From: Candidatus Saccharimonadota bacterium
Lineage (GTDB): Bacteria; Patescibacteriota; Saccharimonadia; Saccharimonadales; Saccharimonadaceae
Direction: 5' to 3'
NCBI GenBank assembly: GCA_015655045.1
Contig: JAATFU010000003.1
Location: forward strand, 1 to 64,000
Length of the DNA: 64,000 nucleotides
Shown: piece by piece, positions 1 to 11,633 of the stretch
How positions within the stretch are numbered: the first letter of the stretch is position 1
Layout of the letters: each line of letters opens with the position of its first letter
Notes under the pieces: generated by a model
Database searches by the model: none
Told to the model about the DNA's origin: nothing
Seen by the model: the letters and a program-made list of their open reading frames with translations, nothing else
Translations under genes and position numbers: made by a program

Positions 1-345
<345 letters not shown>

Positions 346-486
346 AAGATGTATCAGATAAATCTGATACTATCCATACTCAATATAAACTGACGATGAT
401 TTGCACAACTAAATTGTTAACGTTCATATTCATCTGTTCAACTCCACGTTGCTTCGCATCTATACAGTTGCGACCAGACTTAAACA

Positions 487-516
487 ATCATACTCCAGAT
501 ATCATAGAGGCGTCAA
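487..516 (-). promoter_or_regulatory. rRNA operon promoter
   Basis: On the minus strand TTGACG (complement of 511-516), an 18-nt spacer and TATGAT (complement of 487-492) form a near-consensus housekeeping promoter. It points to the 16S gene, leaving a leader of about 135 nt (346-480) that would carry rRNA processing signals. No other feature is seen between 346 and 528. Confidence 0.7.
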
Positions 517-528
517 GTGTTATTTCAC

Positions 529-963
529 TTATCTTGTTGCTAAAAACACAATGATGCCAATTAAAGCTCCAAATATAGACCCAATAAGCACTTCAAACGG
601 CGTATGACCTCTTGCGGTACGAGGCAATCTAATGTCGCTTTTCAGAGAACGAATAAGCTGCGTGAGAGCTTCGCCCTGCTCACCTGAGGAGCGTCGAACT
701 TTAACGGCATCATAGGTAACAATCAAAACAAAAAGGGTAGCTAGTCCAAATAAACCGGATCCAGGCCCGTCTTTGAGTAGAATGACCATCCATACCGCAA
801 CCGAGGTTGCTGCGTGAGAGCTCGGCATCCCACCAGATATAAATAGCTGGTGGGTAAAATCAAGTTGTTTGCCGCGACTCACCGCAATGAAATATTTCAC
901 CACGTGAGCCGCGAGCCATGCGACAACCAGTGCGAGGAGATAGGGCGAGAGAATCTGAGGCAT
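529..963 (-). CDS. Divergent PAP2 (DUF212/YuiD-like) membrane phosphatase family protein
   Basis: This 144-residue protein has three to four hydrophobic segments. It carries the family signature GGMPSSHAA near residue 45, corresponding to the PSGH-type motif of PAP2 acid phosphatases, and a C-terminal RGHTPFEVLIGSIFGALIG segment typical of the YuiD/DUF212 group. Members are small integral membrane proteins thought to act on lipid or isoprenoid phosphates, but their substrate is unproven. It follows gyrA by 5 nt, so it is probably the last gene of a gyrB-gyrA-PAP2 transcript. It ends shortly before the oppositely placed rRNA promoter region. Length is normal for the family. Confidence 0.85.
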   Translation of the reverse strand: MPQILSPYLLALVVAWLAAHVVKYFIAVSRGKQLDFTHQLFISGGMPSSHAATSVAVWMVILLKDGPGSGLFGLATLFVLIVTYDAVKVRRSSGEQGEALTQLIRSLKSDIRLPRTARGHTPFEVLIGSIFGALIGIIVFLATR

Positions 964-968
964 TAGAT

Positions 969-3494
969 CTAAGCCTCAATCTCTTCCTCATCGTCGTCGA
1001 TAGCGGCTACTTGTTCTGGCATGAGCCCCAGAGAAGCAACTTTATCACCTTCGCTCATCCGCATAATACGAACACCCTGCGTAGTTCGTCCAAGCGTTGG
1101 GATGTCCTTAAGTGCCACGCGGATCGCTTGACCCTTGTTAGAGATGAGTAAGACTTCACTTGCATCTGCTTCAAGAGTACGTACGGCAATGATTGGACCT
1201 GTTTTAGCTGTTACAACTGCCGCTTTGATACCAACTCCGCCACGTTTATGCGATGGGAAATTCACCACCTTCGTTGCCTTACCATATCCGTTTTCACTAA
1301 TTACCAGTAGACTCCGACCATCGTCATCAACAATATCCATGCCTACTACTTGGTCGTTTGGTCGGAGGCGAACCCCACGGACTCCACGAGCTGATCGCCC
1401 CATTGGACGTGCGTCCTTCTCTGTAAAGCGAATTGCCTGACCAGCCGAGGTCGAAATGATAACGTCGTTATCACCCGAGGTCTTCTGAATCCAACGAAGT
1501 TCATCACCATCATCAAGTTTAATGGCGATAAGACCATTCGTACGAATATTGGCGTAGTCCTTTAAAGGTGTCTTCTTAATAGTTCCCTTGGTGGTTGCCA
1601 TAAAGAGATACCCTTCATCGCTCGCATCTTTTTCGTGACGAATGATTGAGGTAATTCGTTCCTCTGGCTGCAGTTGTAGTAAGTTGACTGCAGCTACACC
1701 TTTGGCGGCCAGGCTTGCAGCAGGCACCTCATATGCCTTTAGGCGGAAGATACGGCCCTTATTCGTAAAGAACAGCAGATAATCATGAGTACTTGCGGGA
1801 ACAAGCTGATCAATAACGTCCAGTTCCTTTGTGGTCATACCTCTTTTACCCTTACCGCCACGATGCTGTCGACGATACTCACTAACTAGCGTGCGTTTGA
1901 TGTAGTTTTCAGTAGTAAGCAAGATGACTGACTCTTCTTCGGGAATTAATTCCTCATCACTAAACTTACCGAGTTCATTATTAATCATCTTTGAGCGACG
2001 AGGGTCGTCGTACTTATCCTTCATCTCCGTCAACTCTTCTTTAATAATACGAAGGATTTCTTTCTCATCGGAGAGGATTGCTTCCAGCTTCGAAATTAAT
2101 GTGAGGAGTTCGGCAAGTTCACTTTCGATCTTGTCGCGCTCGAGTCCTGTCAGACGGCGCAACTGCATGGCAAGAATTGCTTGTGCCTGAATCTCCGATA
2201 GACCAAACTTCTCAATTAAGTTCGTTTGGGCTTCTTCGCTAGTTTTACTTGCGCGGATAATCCTAATAACTTCATCGATATGATCAAGGGCAATTTTATA
2301 CCCTTCAAGGATATGCGCTCGAGCTTTTGCAGCTCGCAGTTCAAACTCTGTTCGACGACGTACCACTATCTGGCGATGCTTAATGAATTCACTTAATATC
2401 TCTGGCAAGCCGAGGATACGTGGCTGAATGCCATCAATTAAGGCAAGCATATTATAGTGAAAGCTGGTTTGAAGAGCCGTCATCTTAAATAGTTGATTCA
2501 AAATCTTCTTTGGGTATGAATCCTTGCGCAATTCAATCACGACACGAACTTTGCCTCGTGCACTTTCATCACGCAGGTCACTAATAACGATTTTTTTATC
2601 TTTATGGAGTTCAGCGATCTTCTCTATAAGCGTTGCTTTATTTACACCAAATGGCATTTCCGTCACCACAATTTGACTTCGACCTTTTTTGGTTTCTTCA
2701 ATGTTTGTGACGGCACGTATAGTAACGCTTCCGCGACCCGTTTGATATGCCTGTTTCATCGGTGCACCACCATACACAATAGCGCCCGTTGGAAAATCTG
2801 GGCCCTTAACGTATTGCAACAAGTCGTCCACAGTCGCTTCGGGGTCATCGATTAAGTGAATCGTTGCATCAACAAGCTCGCCAAGGTTGTGGGGCGGAAT
2901 ACTGGTTGCCATACCAACGGCAATACCAATTTGACCATTTAAGAGAAGGTTTGGTAACTTAGCTGGTAGAACCGACGGTTCACTTTCGGAACCATCATAG
3001 TTGTCTCGAAAATCAACTGTATCTTTATCTAGATCAGTGAGAAGCTCATTACCAGCTCGACCAAGGCGTGCCTCAGTGTAACGGGAGGCAGCGGCCGGGT
3101 CACCATCCATGGAACCGAAGTTACCCTGACCATCAACCAGCTTGTATCGCATTACCCAATCTTGAGCCAAACGGACCATTGAATCATAAATAGCACTATC
3201 ACCGTGTGGGTGATACTTACCCATAACATCACCAACGATACGGGCGCTCTTGCTAAATTTACTACCTGGACGGAGATTCTGCTCACCCATTGAGTAAAGA
3301 ATACGGCGATGAACTGGTTTGAGCCCATCGCGAACGTCAGGCAGGGCTCGATCAATAATCACGCTCATCGAGTAGCGCAAGAAGCTGTCTTCCATAACAT
3401 CTTCTACTGTTCTGTTTTCAACAACACGCGAATGTATCTGCTGAACAAACGGGGTTATCTCATCTTCAATTGGTGTAATTTCGTCATCATTCAT
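969..3494 (-). CDS. gyrA: DNA gyrase subunit A
   Basis: The 841-residue product is the breakage-reunion subunit of the type IIA topoisomerase that introduces negative supercoils, acting with GyrB encoded just upstream. The active-site context [10 protein letters not shown] holds the catalytic tyrosine. The quinolone region reads [14 protein letters not shown], with Ser and Asp at the positions equivalent to E. coli 83 and 87, so no classical resistance substitution is seen. The C-terminal beta-pinwheel carries a GyrA-box-like HRGGKG near residue 555, which favours gyrase over topoisomerase IV. The tail is acidic (DDDEEEIEA). One nucleotide separates it from gyrB, indicating co-transcription. 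Confidence 0.97.
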   Translation of the reverse strand: MNDDEITPIEDEITPFVQQIHSRVVENRTVEDVMEDSFLRYSMSVIIDRALPDVRDGLKPVHRRILYSMGEQNLRPGSKFSKSARIVGDVMGKYHPHGDSAIYDSMVRLAQDWVMRYKLVDGQGNFGSMDGDPAAASRYTEARLGRAGNELLTDLDKDTVDFRDNYDGSESEPSVLPAKLPNLLLNGQIGIAVGMATSIPPHNLGELVDATIHLIDDPEATVDDLLQYVKGPDFPTGAIVYGGAPMKQAYQTGRGSVTIRAVTNIEETKKGRSQIVVTEMPFGVNKATLIEKIAELHKDKKIVISDLRDESARGKVRVVIELRKDSYPKKILNQLFKMTALQTSFHYNMLALIDGIQPRILGLPEILSEFIKHRQIVVRRRTEFELRAAKARAHILEGYKIALDHIDEVIRIIRASKTSEEAQTNLIEKFGLSEIQAQAILAMQLRRLTGLERDKIESELAELLTLISKLEAILSDEKEILRIIKEELTEMKDKYDDPRRSKMINNELGKFSDEELIPEEESVILLTTENYIKRTLVSEYRRQHRGGKGKRGMTTKELDVIDQLVPASTHDYLLFFTNKGRIFRLKAYEVPAASLAAKGVAAVNLLQLQPEERITSIIRHEKDASDEGYLFMATTKGTIKKTPLKDYANIRTNGLIAIKLDDGDELRWIQKTSGDNDVIISTSAGQAIRFTEKDARPMGRSARGVRGVRLRPNDQVVGMDIVDDDGRSLLVISENGYGKATKVVNFPSHKRGGVGIKAAVVTAKTGPIIAVRTLEADASEVLLISNKGQAIRVALKDIPTLGRTTQGVRIMRMSEGDKVASLGLMPEQVAAIDDDEEEIEA

Positions 3495-3495
3495 A

Positions 3496-5505
<2,010 letters not shown>

Positions 5506-5523
5506 CTATATACAATACATTCT

Positions 5524-5552
5524 ATTATACCAAAAAAATTGTGTTCACTCAA
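5524..5552 (-). promoter_or_regulatory. gyrB promoter
   Basis: On the minus strand TTGAGT (complement of 5547-5552), a 17-nt spacer and a perfect TATAAT (complement of 5524-5529) precede gyrB. Transcription would start near 5517, giving a leader of about 45 nt. Confidence 0.75.
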
Positions 5553-5615
5553 GCTATTGCACTGAACATATTTATTATGCTAATGTTAGGCCAAGAGGTA
5601 ACCTAAAAAATAAAC

Positions 5616-6890
5616 ATGTTTAGAAAATTAATCTCCAACCTATCATTTAGTCCAGCTCTCGTCGGCCAACTTGCTTTTTATGCCAAGCGCCTAAAAAAAG
5701 AAGAGGCCACTCGGCGAATTGGGCTCGTTTTTGTTGTCCTCGCTCTCATCGTACAATCTTTGGCTATCTTTCAGCCAGCTCAATCGGCCAACGCCGCTAA
5801 CCAAAATGACTTTGTTGCCGGAGGACTAGGTCTTGGCTCAAGCCGCTCAATCAATAACTTCCTTGCTCCATACGACGCGAACACAAATAACTTAAAAGAT
5901 GTCATGACGTATATGGGCATTACTCGGGATCAAATCAGTTCAGCAACATTTACTTCGTGGACACCCAATGATAAGTATTCCTGGGGCTTTCAACCGCGCT
6001 TTAGTTATGCCCAAGGTGAGCGACAAGTGAGCGTCACGAACGCCAGCGGACAAGCTGTCACCACTGTCTACGCTCGTCCCTACAAGCTCTATGGCAATGG
6101 CAACACTCCAGTCTACGGCTGGGTAGGACATTCAGATCGTGTTGGTTGGTTTGCAATTATGCAAGCTTGTGGCAATCTCGTAACAGATATTATTCCTTCT
6201 CCACCTCCTGTTCCTCCGACTAAGTGTGTATACAATACGGCCATCCTAGCCGATAACAAAGATTGTAAGCCCTGTCCTGGTAACACCTCTATCTGGATCA
6301 ATGATAAATCCTGTATTCCAAACATTGCCAAAACAAAGTCTGCGCTCAATACAACTCAAGGTTCTGTCGATGCCACAACCGTAACGGCACACGCCGGTGA
6401 TCGAATTGTTTACACCATTACCGTTGAAAATGTCGGTCTTGCACCTACCACTGTACCGCTCGATGAACCCCTTGCCGATGTTCTCGAATACTCCACTCTA
6501 GTGGATAACGGGGGCGGTACCTTTAATGACAGTACAAAGACTTTAAGTTGGCCAACTGTCACCCTGGCGCCAAAAGCAAAACAAGTCCGTAGCTTTGCCA
6601 TCCAAGTACTTGATCCGATCCCTGCAACCGCTCAAGGGGCAAGCGATCCTACGTCATATGACTGTGTTATGACAAACGTGTTCGGTAATGCTGTTCAAAT
6701 CCGTGTTGAATGCCCAACGCCAAAGGTTGTCGAACAAGTAACAGCCGAGTTGCCCCACACTGGACCAACCGAAAATCTAATCTTTGCTGGTATTGTACTT
6801 GCTATCGTGACCTACTTCTACGCCCGTAGTCGTCAAGTTAAAAAAGAGGTGCGCCTCATTCGTCGTAGCGTTAACACAGGAACAATTTAA
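5616..6890 (+). CDS. Secreted DUF11-domain surface protein with LPHTG wall-anchor-like tail
   Basis: This 424-residue protein has a long N-terminal signal region: a basic stretch, a hydrophobic core at about residues 36-53, and QSANA as a plausible cleavage site near residue 60. A middle segment has a small cysteine cluster (KCVYN, KDCKPCPG, KSCIPN, about residues 203-233). A DUF11-like beta-sandwich repeat follows at about 245-345 (KTKSALN...GDRIVYTITVENVG). The C-terminus is LPHTG, a hydrophobic helix and a basic tail, which is the sortase sorting-signal architecture. It probably sits on the cell surface. It is divergent from gyrB and 28 nt upstream of a membrane protein gene. Its exact function is unknown. 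Confidence 0.7.
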   Translation: MFRKLISNLSFSPALVGQLAFYAKRLKKEEATRRIGLVFVVLALIVQSLAIFQPAQSANAANQNDFVAGGLGLGSSRSINNFLAPYDANTNNLKDVMTYMGITRDQISSATFTSWTPNDKYSWGFQPRFSYAQGERQVSVTNASGQAVTTVYARPYKLYGNGNTPVYGWVGHSDRVGWFAIMQACGNLVTDIIPSPPPVPPTKCVYNTAILADNKDCKPCPGNTSIWINDKSCIPNIAKTKSALNTTQGSVDATTVTAHAGDRIVYTITVENVGLAPTTVPLDEPLADVLEYSTLVDNGGGTFNDSTKTLSWPTVTLAPKAKQVRSFAIQVLDPIPATAQGASDPTSYDCVMTNVFGNAVQIRVECPTPKVVEQVTAELPHTGPTENLIFAGIVLAIVTYFYARSRQVKKEVRLIRRSVNTGTI

Positions 6891-6918
6891 GCGACTCAAA
6901 GTTTAATAAGGTGGAAAT

Positions 6919-7512
6919 ATGACTAATAGCAATAACCCAGAACAACTTAATAATGGCCCCGAGAGATCGGCTGAAACTTCAGGTGAAACCGCTAGGGAGC
7001 AGCTCGAGAAGCTAGCGAACAATGCCGAACGTGGTATTGAAGCACCACATGACGGAGAAAAGAGTGCCGAACGCGCTCGCCACGAAGCACTTGAATCCGC
7101 TATTAGCGTAGAGAGTGGTGGAGCGGAAACATATCGAGATAGCGAGCCAGCTGCGGCGCCTGTTATCCGTCGCGGTCCCATTAGCAAAAAACAGCGCGAG
7201 AATAGCTATAAGCGTACCATGAAACAAGTTCAGGCCGAACTCCCTCCTGTCGAACGAACCTTTAGTAAAATTATCCACAATAAAGCTATCGAGAAGACGA
7301 GTGAAGTTGTTGGGAGTACCGTAGCCCGACCAAACGCCATCTTGGCAGGAGCTATTTTCGCGTTTGTTCTCACCCTTATAACCTATCTAGTAGCAAAAAA
7401 TATTGGCTATAGCCTATCTGGCTTCGAAACGATCGCCGCCTTTGTTATTGGCTGGGTAGTTGGTATCTTATACGACTATCTCCGACTTTTAGTTACCGGT
7501 AAGAAATCATAG
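6919..7512 (+). CDS. Hypothetical protein with charged N-terminus and two C-terminal membrane helices
   Basis: I do not recognise this 197-residue protein as a named family. About the first 105 residues are rich in Glu, Arg, Asn and Ala and look disordered. Residues about 139-190 contain two membrane helices (AILAGAIFAFVLTLITYLVA and FETIAAFVIGWVVGILYDYL). The start has a good ribosome binding site (AAGGTGG 5 nt before ATG). It is co-directional with the LPHTG surface protein and may be co-transcribed with it. It is convergent with the secretion-type ATPase gene downstream. A cytoplasmic tail anchored to the membrane is the only structural inference I can make. Confidence 0.6.
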   Translation: MTNSNNPEQLNNGPERSAETSGETAREQLEKLANNAERGIEAPHDGEKSAERARHEALESAISVESGGAETYRDSEPAAAPVIRRGPISKKQRENSYKRTMKQVQAELPPVERTFSKIIHNKAIEKTSEVVGSTVARPNAILAGAIFAFVLTLITYLVAKNIGYSLSGFETIAAFVIGWVVGILYDYLRLLVTGKKS

Positions 7513-7540
7513 TTCTCTCTAATACTATTTCAATGCTCCA

Positions 7541-10402
7541 CTAGCGTAGCTTAATCGACACTTCGTCTTGCGCATTTCCCGTAGGGTCATGAACATGTAA
7601 TTTGTTAAATGGTTCTGCTTGTGTTTGAGGCTCGCTTGAAGGCGAGAAAGGCGTAGGCGACTCTTTCTGCGTCCGAGGAGATTGATGAGCTTCTGGAGGC
7701 TTAGGAGCAGCTTGAGGTGTAAATTGTTGAGGCGTCGTACGTGTCTGAGTTATCGCAGGCTCCTGTGACGTTATCTGTTGACGTTTTGCGAGCCACTCAT
7801 CGAGAAACGAGGAACCTGATGAGGGCGCTACGGTAGCGGTTGACGAAGGGGCCGAAGACAGCGCCGGACGTCCGCCACTACTAAACTGGTTATTATTACC
7901 GAGCGCATTCATACGCTCTTGTTGAGCCCGCTTCAGAGCATCCATTTTCGCCTTTTTAGCAACATCCCCAGCACCAAGACGGGCAAATATCTCCTTCTCT
8001 ACTTGTGCACGAGGACGACCATATTTAGCGGCTGATAGTTTCTTAAGTGCATCCCGAAGCTGAGGATTCGATTGACCCATCGGTGGTACGAGAGACATAC
8101 TAAATGCAGCCGATGGTACATTATTAATCATCACAGATGCAATCGTTTGAAAGTTTGGCAACTTAGTAAGATCTTCCGCGTCAAATGTCGGTGCGAATTT
8201 CTTCTGGAGTATTTCGGCATCTGTAATACCGATACGACCACTAATCACCGTACCGATATTTCCGATAATCGCCTCGCGGATCTTATCTGTTAACTGGGTC
8301 ATAAACTGATTCGCTAAGACGAGGTTGAGACGATACTTTCGAGCTTCTGATAAGATTGATTCAAAACTATCTGTAGCAAAATTCTGAAACTCATCAACGT
8401 AGAGTGCAAAGTCTTCACGTTCTTCTTCTGGCACATCAGCCCGGCCCATTGCTGCCGCTTGAAACTTCATTACAAAGATCATACCAAGTAGCTGCGAATT
8501 AAGTTCGCCCGTTCGCCCCTTAGCAAGGTTTACAAAAAGGATTTTCTTATTATCCATAATGTCACGCAAGTTAAACCCGCTCTTCGTCTGACCAATGACG
8601 TTACGCATCATCTCGTTCGAAAGGAAAGCACCAAACTTACTCACAAACCACCCAAGTACTTCAGATTTATTTGCATCACTGGTTTGAGCCATTTCCTTGT
8701 TCCAAAAGTCGAGCACTGTTCGGTCAGTCACGTGTTTTATCTTCTCGTCTGTAAATGACTGATCATTAAAGACCTGCGGCACGTCAATAAAGCTCGAGCC
8801 GTTTGGGTCGCTCATAATCGTGAGAGCTGCGTTACGAAACCAATGTTCGTAGCGAGGGCCAATAATACCAGTATGGCCTGGATCATATAGTCGATAGAGC
8901 ATCGCAATACTTTCTTGAATGAGAAAGTCTCGTTGATCTTGAGTATCAAATTCAAACAAGTTTAGTCCAATTGGATTCTCCATATCGGCAGGACTAAAGT
9001 AAATAACGTCTTCAACTCGTTCTTTCGGAACCATCCCAAGCAGTTTCTCAACTGAATCACCGTGTGGGTCAATAAAGGCAAAACCTTTGCCGTCCATCAT
9101 GTCTTGAAATGCTAAATTCTCTAATAGCCCCGATTTACCCGTTCCGGTCTGCCCAATCATATAGGTGTGACGACGTCGGTCATTTGTACTCAAACGGATC
9201 TGCTTCTTGACCCCTCGGAACTCATTATATCCAAGCAAGAAACCCTCTTCCATGACTTGTGTCGGACCGTCCACCTGTTTTGCCATCTGACGCTGGACTT
9301 GTGAAGTTGGAATACTGTTTTGATCAGGCAGGTGGAAGAGAGTCGCTAGCTCAACGCTATTAAGAATATTCTGGCTGATACTTTGAGGAAAGAAACGAAA
9401 TATATAGGCTGTCACAAGCTCATCTATATCCTTAGCTACACTAAACTTAAACCCATTATTCACAGATGAATCAAATAATGAAAAAGCTGCAACAACATTT
9501 TTCAAGAGACCCTGCGAGCGCACAGAACTATTAGACGATACCACCACCCTTACGAGGACCTCATAGCCTGGGTGGCGAGTCTTTTCCTCGATTGCCTCAA
9601 CGAGGCCCTGTTCCAACGAGGAAAGTTGCTTATCTTCTGCTTTTGTCTCGCTCGTCTCAGGCGGTTTCCATAAGGCTTCCATAATATCTTTTGGCTTTAA
9701 ACCAGCAAAACCAGCCTTTTTCACGCCTTTGTCTTTTTTGATCTTATTAGCCGCATCGACTGAATTTCGCGTCCAGCCATCTGCTGCGGGACGTATTAAC
9801 AGCTGGACAGCAATGCCATCCTCCCTGCCTGCCGCAGATAATGCATTCAACATGGCACGTGCAGCATCACGCTTTGATTCCTGGTACGTAGCGATTGGAT
9901 AAACAAAGCTTTTCTTTAGCGTGAACTCACCGCCAATTGTTCCGGTCATTTTTCCCGTCTGGCTAAAGATATTCCGCTCTTCTACCTCTTCAAGACGAGC
10001 CGAGGGATACGCAGCAGCGATTGCCTGTCGCACTACCTCGATCAAGACGGTCGGCACAACCGCATAATAATGAACTAGACCTTCGTGCGCCACAATCTCA
10101 AGCGAAAGATGACGTTGACCATATACGCGGCTCTTAAAGCCTTTCGTAGCAGTGCTAGAAATAATGTTATACATTACCTGTGCCTGCGATAAGACTTCTT
10201 CGGTAAGATCACGCTCATCGCGACCATTTCCTTCAAGGTCGTCACTTGATGGAGGAATATGAATATAGAGGGGTACCATTTTAAGACCGCGTTCGTAATT
10301 CTTAGCTTCTCGTAGAGTCTTACGATATTGCGAATAAATAAAACCCCCAACAATCCCCACCAAAATCAATACAATAATGATTGTTATGATAAAACCTACC
10401 AT
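7541..10402 (-). CDS. VirB4/VirD4 (TraG)-like type IV secretion system ATPase family protein
   Basis: This 953-residue protein has one N-terminal membrane helix (about residues 3-24). A long N-domain of the type seen in CPR secretion ATPases is followed by an HerA/FtsK-like ATPase core. Walker A is GQTGTGKSG at about 416-424, a FIDPHGDS strand follows, and Walker B is ALYVDEFQNF near 665. The C-terminal 120 residues are Pro/Gln/Ser-rich and probably disordered. Homologues in Saccharibacteria are annotated as conjugation or type IV secretion ATPases although full conjugation operons are absent. A role in DNA transfer, DNA uptake or protein export is an inference. Two small genes precede it on the same strand (10425-10844 and 10889-11275). 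Confidence 0.8.
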   Translation of the reverse strand: MVGFIITIIIVLILVGIVGGFIYSQYRKTLREAKNYERGLKMVPLYIHIPPSSDDLEGNGRDERDLTEEVLSQAQVMYNIISSTATKGFKSRVYGQRHLSLEIVAHEGLVHYYAVVPTVLIEVVRQAIAAAYPSARLEEVEERNIFSQTGKMTGTIGGEFTLKKSFVYPIATYQESKRDAARAMLNALSAAGREDGIAVQLLIRPAADGWTRNSVDAANKIKKDKGVKKAGFAGLKPKDIMEALWKPPETSETKAEDKQLSSLEQGLVEAIEEKTRHPGYEVLVRVVVSSNSSVRSQGLLKNVVAAFSLFDSSVNNGFKFSVAKDIDELVTAYIFRFFPQSISQNILNSVELATLFHLPDQNSIPTSQVQRQMAKQVDGPTQVMEEGFLLGYNEFRGVKKQIRLSTNDRRRHTYMIGQTGTGKSGLLENLAFQDMMDGKGFAFIDPHGDSVEKLLGMVPKERVEDVIYFSPADMENPIGLNLFEFDTQDQRDFLIQESIAMLYRLYDPGHTGIIGPRYEHWFRNAALTIMSDPNGSSFIDVPQVFNDQSFTDEKIKHVTDRTVLDFWNKEMAQTSDANKSEVLGWFVSKFGAFLSNEMMRNVIGQTKSGFNLRDIMDNKKILFVNLAKGRTGELNSQLLGMIFVMKFQAAAMGRADVPEEEREDFALYVDEFQNFATDSFESILSEARKYRLNLVLANQFMTQLTDKIREAIIGNIGTVISGRIGITDAEILQKKFAPTFDAEDLTKLPNFQTIASVMINNVPSAAFSMSLVPPMGQSNPQLRDALKKLSAAKYGRPRAQVEKEIFARLGAGDVAKKAKMDALKRAQQERMNALGNNNQFSSGGRPALSSAPSSTATVAPSSGSSFLDEWLAKRQQITSQEPAITQTRTTPQQFTPQAAPKPPEAHQSPRTQKESPTPFSPSSEPQTQAEPFNKLHVHDPTGNAQDEVSIKLR

Positions 10403-10424
10403 CTTCTACTGCCTTCTGGTGCGC

Positions 10425-10844
10425 TTAGTTAGCGGCACCAGGTTCCCTTCCGTAACGCTTTTTTAGATAATCGATTTGGAGTTGGCTCACAGCAGCCTCG
10501 CGTCGATATGGATCGTCCTTTGTTTCGACAATAATCTTCTTTGCTCGGTCGACCCATTCTTTCTCTATTAGATCCTCATCCGCTGCGACCAACGGACTAC
10601 CTGTTGTAATTTGATCAGCAGGCATCGTATCGTCCGGCACAGTAGCAATAGGAAGGGGCAAGACAAGCGGCAGATCTCCATCAACAGTAGCCGCTTGAGC
10701 CTCGGCCGCCTGTTCGTGACGCTCTGCTCCCGTTTCTATACCTGTTTCAGGCGACGGAAGTACTGGCACGCGTTCACCCGTCTGCTCGTATTGAACAGGT
10801 GTTTGTTCGGGGCTAAACTGCGTCGAAGAGACTTCTGGCTTCAT
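10425..10844 (-). CDS. Hypothetical acidic protein upstream of the secretion-type ATPase
   Basis: This 139-residue protein has no domain I can name. The first 85 residues are Pro, Glu, Gln and Ala-rich and low in complexity, suggesting disorder. The last 50 form an acidic/basic helical segment (EDLIEKEWVDRAKKII and YRREAAVSQLQIDYLKKRYG). It sits 22 nt upstream of the VirB4/TraG-like ATPase gene and is likely co-transcribed. A role as adaptor or accessory of that ATPase is possible from position only. Confidence 0.6.
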   Translation of the reverse strand: MKPEVSSTQFSPEQTPVQYEQTGERVPVLPSPETGIETGAERHEQAAEAQAATVDGDLPLVLPLPIATVPDDTMPADQITTGSPLVAADEDLIEKEWVDRAKKIIVETKDDPYRREAAVSQLQIDYLKKRYGREPGAAN

Positions 10845-10888
10845 ATCTGTAATTATAGCATGTCAATAACAAGCTTATGCCATATAAA

Positions 10889-11275
10889 TCATTGAATTCT
10901 TTTTGTAATATACAGACAACCGATAACAACAAAAAGTAATACGAGTATAAATCCGTATACGCCGATCGAACCGACCGACTGTAAACCTATCAGCATAATA
11001 GGTGCAGCAGCCAAAATTGTTGAATAGTAGTAGGCACTTCGAAAACTGAGCGCCGTCAATGGTTTCTTCACGGTAAAGCTCACCGACAAGTGTGCGATGA
11101 GACGGCTCATCGCATATAAAAAATAAGTCACCACTCCAAGTGATGACAAATAAGCACAGATAAAAATAACTAGAATTCCAAATGGGCCTGCCGTAGCAGG
11201 CGTCGTACTATTGAGGAGAATAGCAAGCACTATAATTCCTATCACCGTTACAGCTGCAATTGTTTTCTTTAACAT
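10889..11275 (-). CDS. Hypothetical small integral membrane protein
   Basis: This 128-residue protein is almost entirely hydrophobic, with about four membrane helices (residues 5-24, 28-52, 77-100, 104-123). No catalytic motif is visible and I do not recognise the family. It lies 44 nt upstream of the acidic hypothetical gene and in the same direction as the VirB4/TraG-like ATPase, so it could belong to the same unit. The large gene-poor interval begins directly upstream of it. Confidence 0.55.
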   Translation of the reverse strand: MLKKTIAAVTVIGIIVLAILLNSTTPATAGPFGILVIFICAYLSSLGVVTYFLYAMSRLIAHLSVSFTVKKPLTALSFRSAYYYSTILAAAPIMLIGLQSVGSIGVYGFILVLLFVVIGCLYITKRIQ

Positions 11276-11324
11276 GGTATTGCTTACTATAACACTTCCA
11301 TTTTGGGTTTATAAAGAGAGAAGG

Positions 11325-11465
11325 ATGTCTACATGGATTGTCCGAACGACAGACATATTACATAAGGCGAGCCACCACATAAAAAATTTGAGTGTGCCTG
11401 TCATGTCGTTCGAGACAATACGCTGACCGCTCCGAGTAAACTCGGGGCATATCGTTTTGTTTTTT
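11325..11465 (+). other. Long imperfect hairpin followed by a terminator-like hairpin (possible small RNA)
   Basis: Arms 11337-11355 and 11399-11419 are complementary over 19 pairs with two single-base bulges. Immediately after comes a second hairpin (CCGAGTAAACTCGG, 11432-11445) and the T-rich stretch TCGTTTTGTTTTTTTG. A 33-codon ORF (ATG at 11325, TGA at 11424) spans the long hairpin but has no convincing ribosome binding site. I cannot tell a small transcript with terminator from an untranslated leader. The promoter is weak (TATAAA at 11310-11315, no clear -35). Confidence 0.35.
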
Positions 11466-11471
11466 TGTGTT

Positions 11472-11633
11472 TGTATGAAGTGTTCCGCTACATGGCTAGT
11501 ACTATCACTACTTATCTTAGGATAACTAGGGAAAAACTAGCCATGAGGTACTGGCTATACAAAGCTCACGCGTACTTGATATCGTTTGATATCGTTTGGC
11601 GGAGCATCGGTGACGACACTTCATGATACTAAA
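11472..11633. other. Nested complementary segments forming a multi-helix domain (possible structured RNA)
   Basis: Three complementary pairs nest inside each other. The outer pair is GTATGAAGTGT with ACACTTC-ATG-ATAC, the next TCCGC with GCGGA, and the inner a perfect 10-bp CATGGCTAGT (11491-11500) with ACTAGCCATG (11536-11545). A further small hairpin (TTATC-TTAG-GATAA) lies within. A tandem 10-nt repeat GATATCGTTT occurs near 11578-11598. Just downstream CGGTG-TTGC-CACCG is a hairpin that reads as a GCAA (GNRA) tetraloop on the minus strand. The strand and identity are not decided. Confidence 0.35.

Noticed and set aside
11211-11426. 71-codon plus-strand frame crossing the start of the 128-residue membrane gene
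   Set aside because: Its first part is antisense to that gene. Only the last 33 codons lie outside it, and these coincide with a hairpin without a ribosome binding site.
11578-11598. Tandem 10-nt repeat GATATCGTTT as a possible CRISPR or iteron array
   Set aside because: Only two copies without spacers exist, and no cas or rep gene is present. No CRISPR array was seen in the window.
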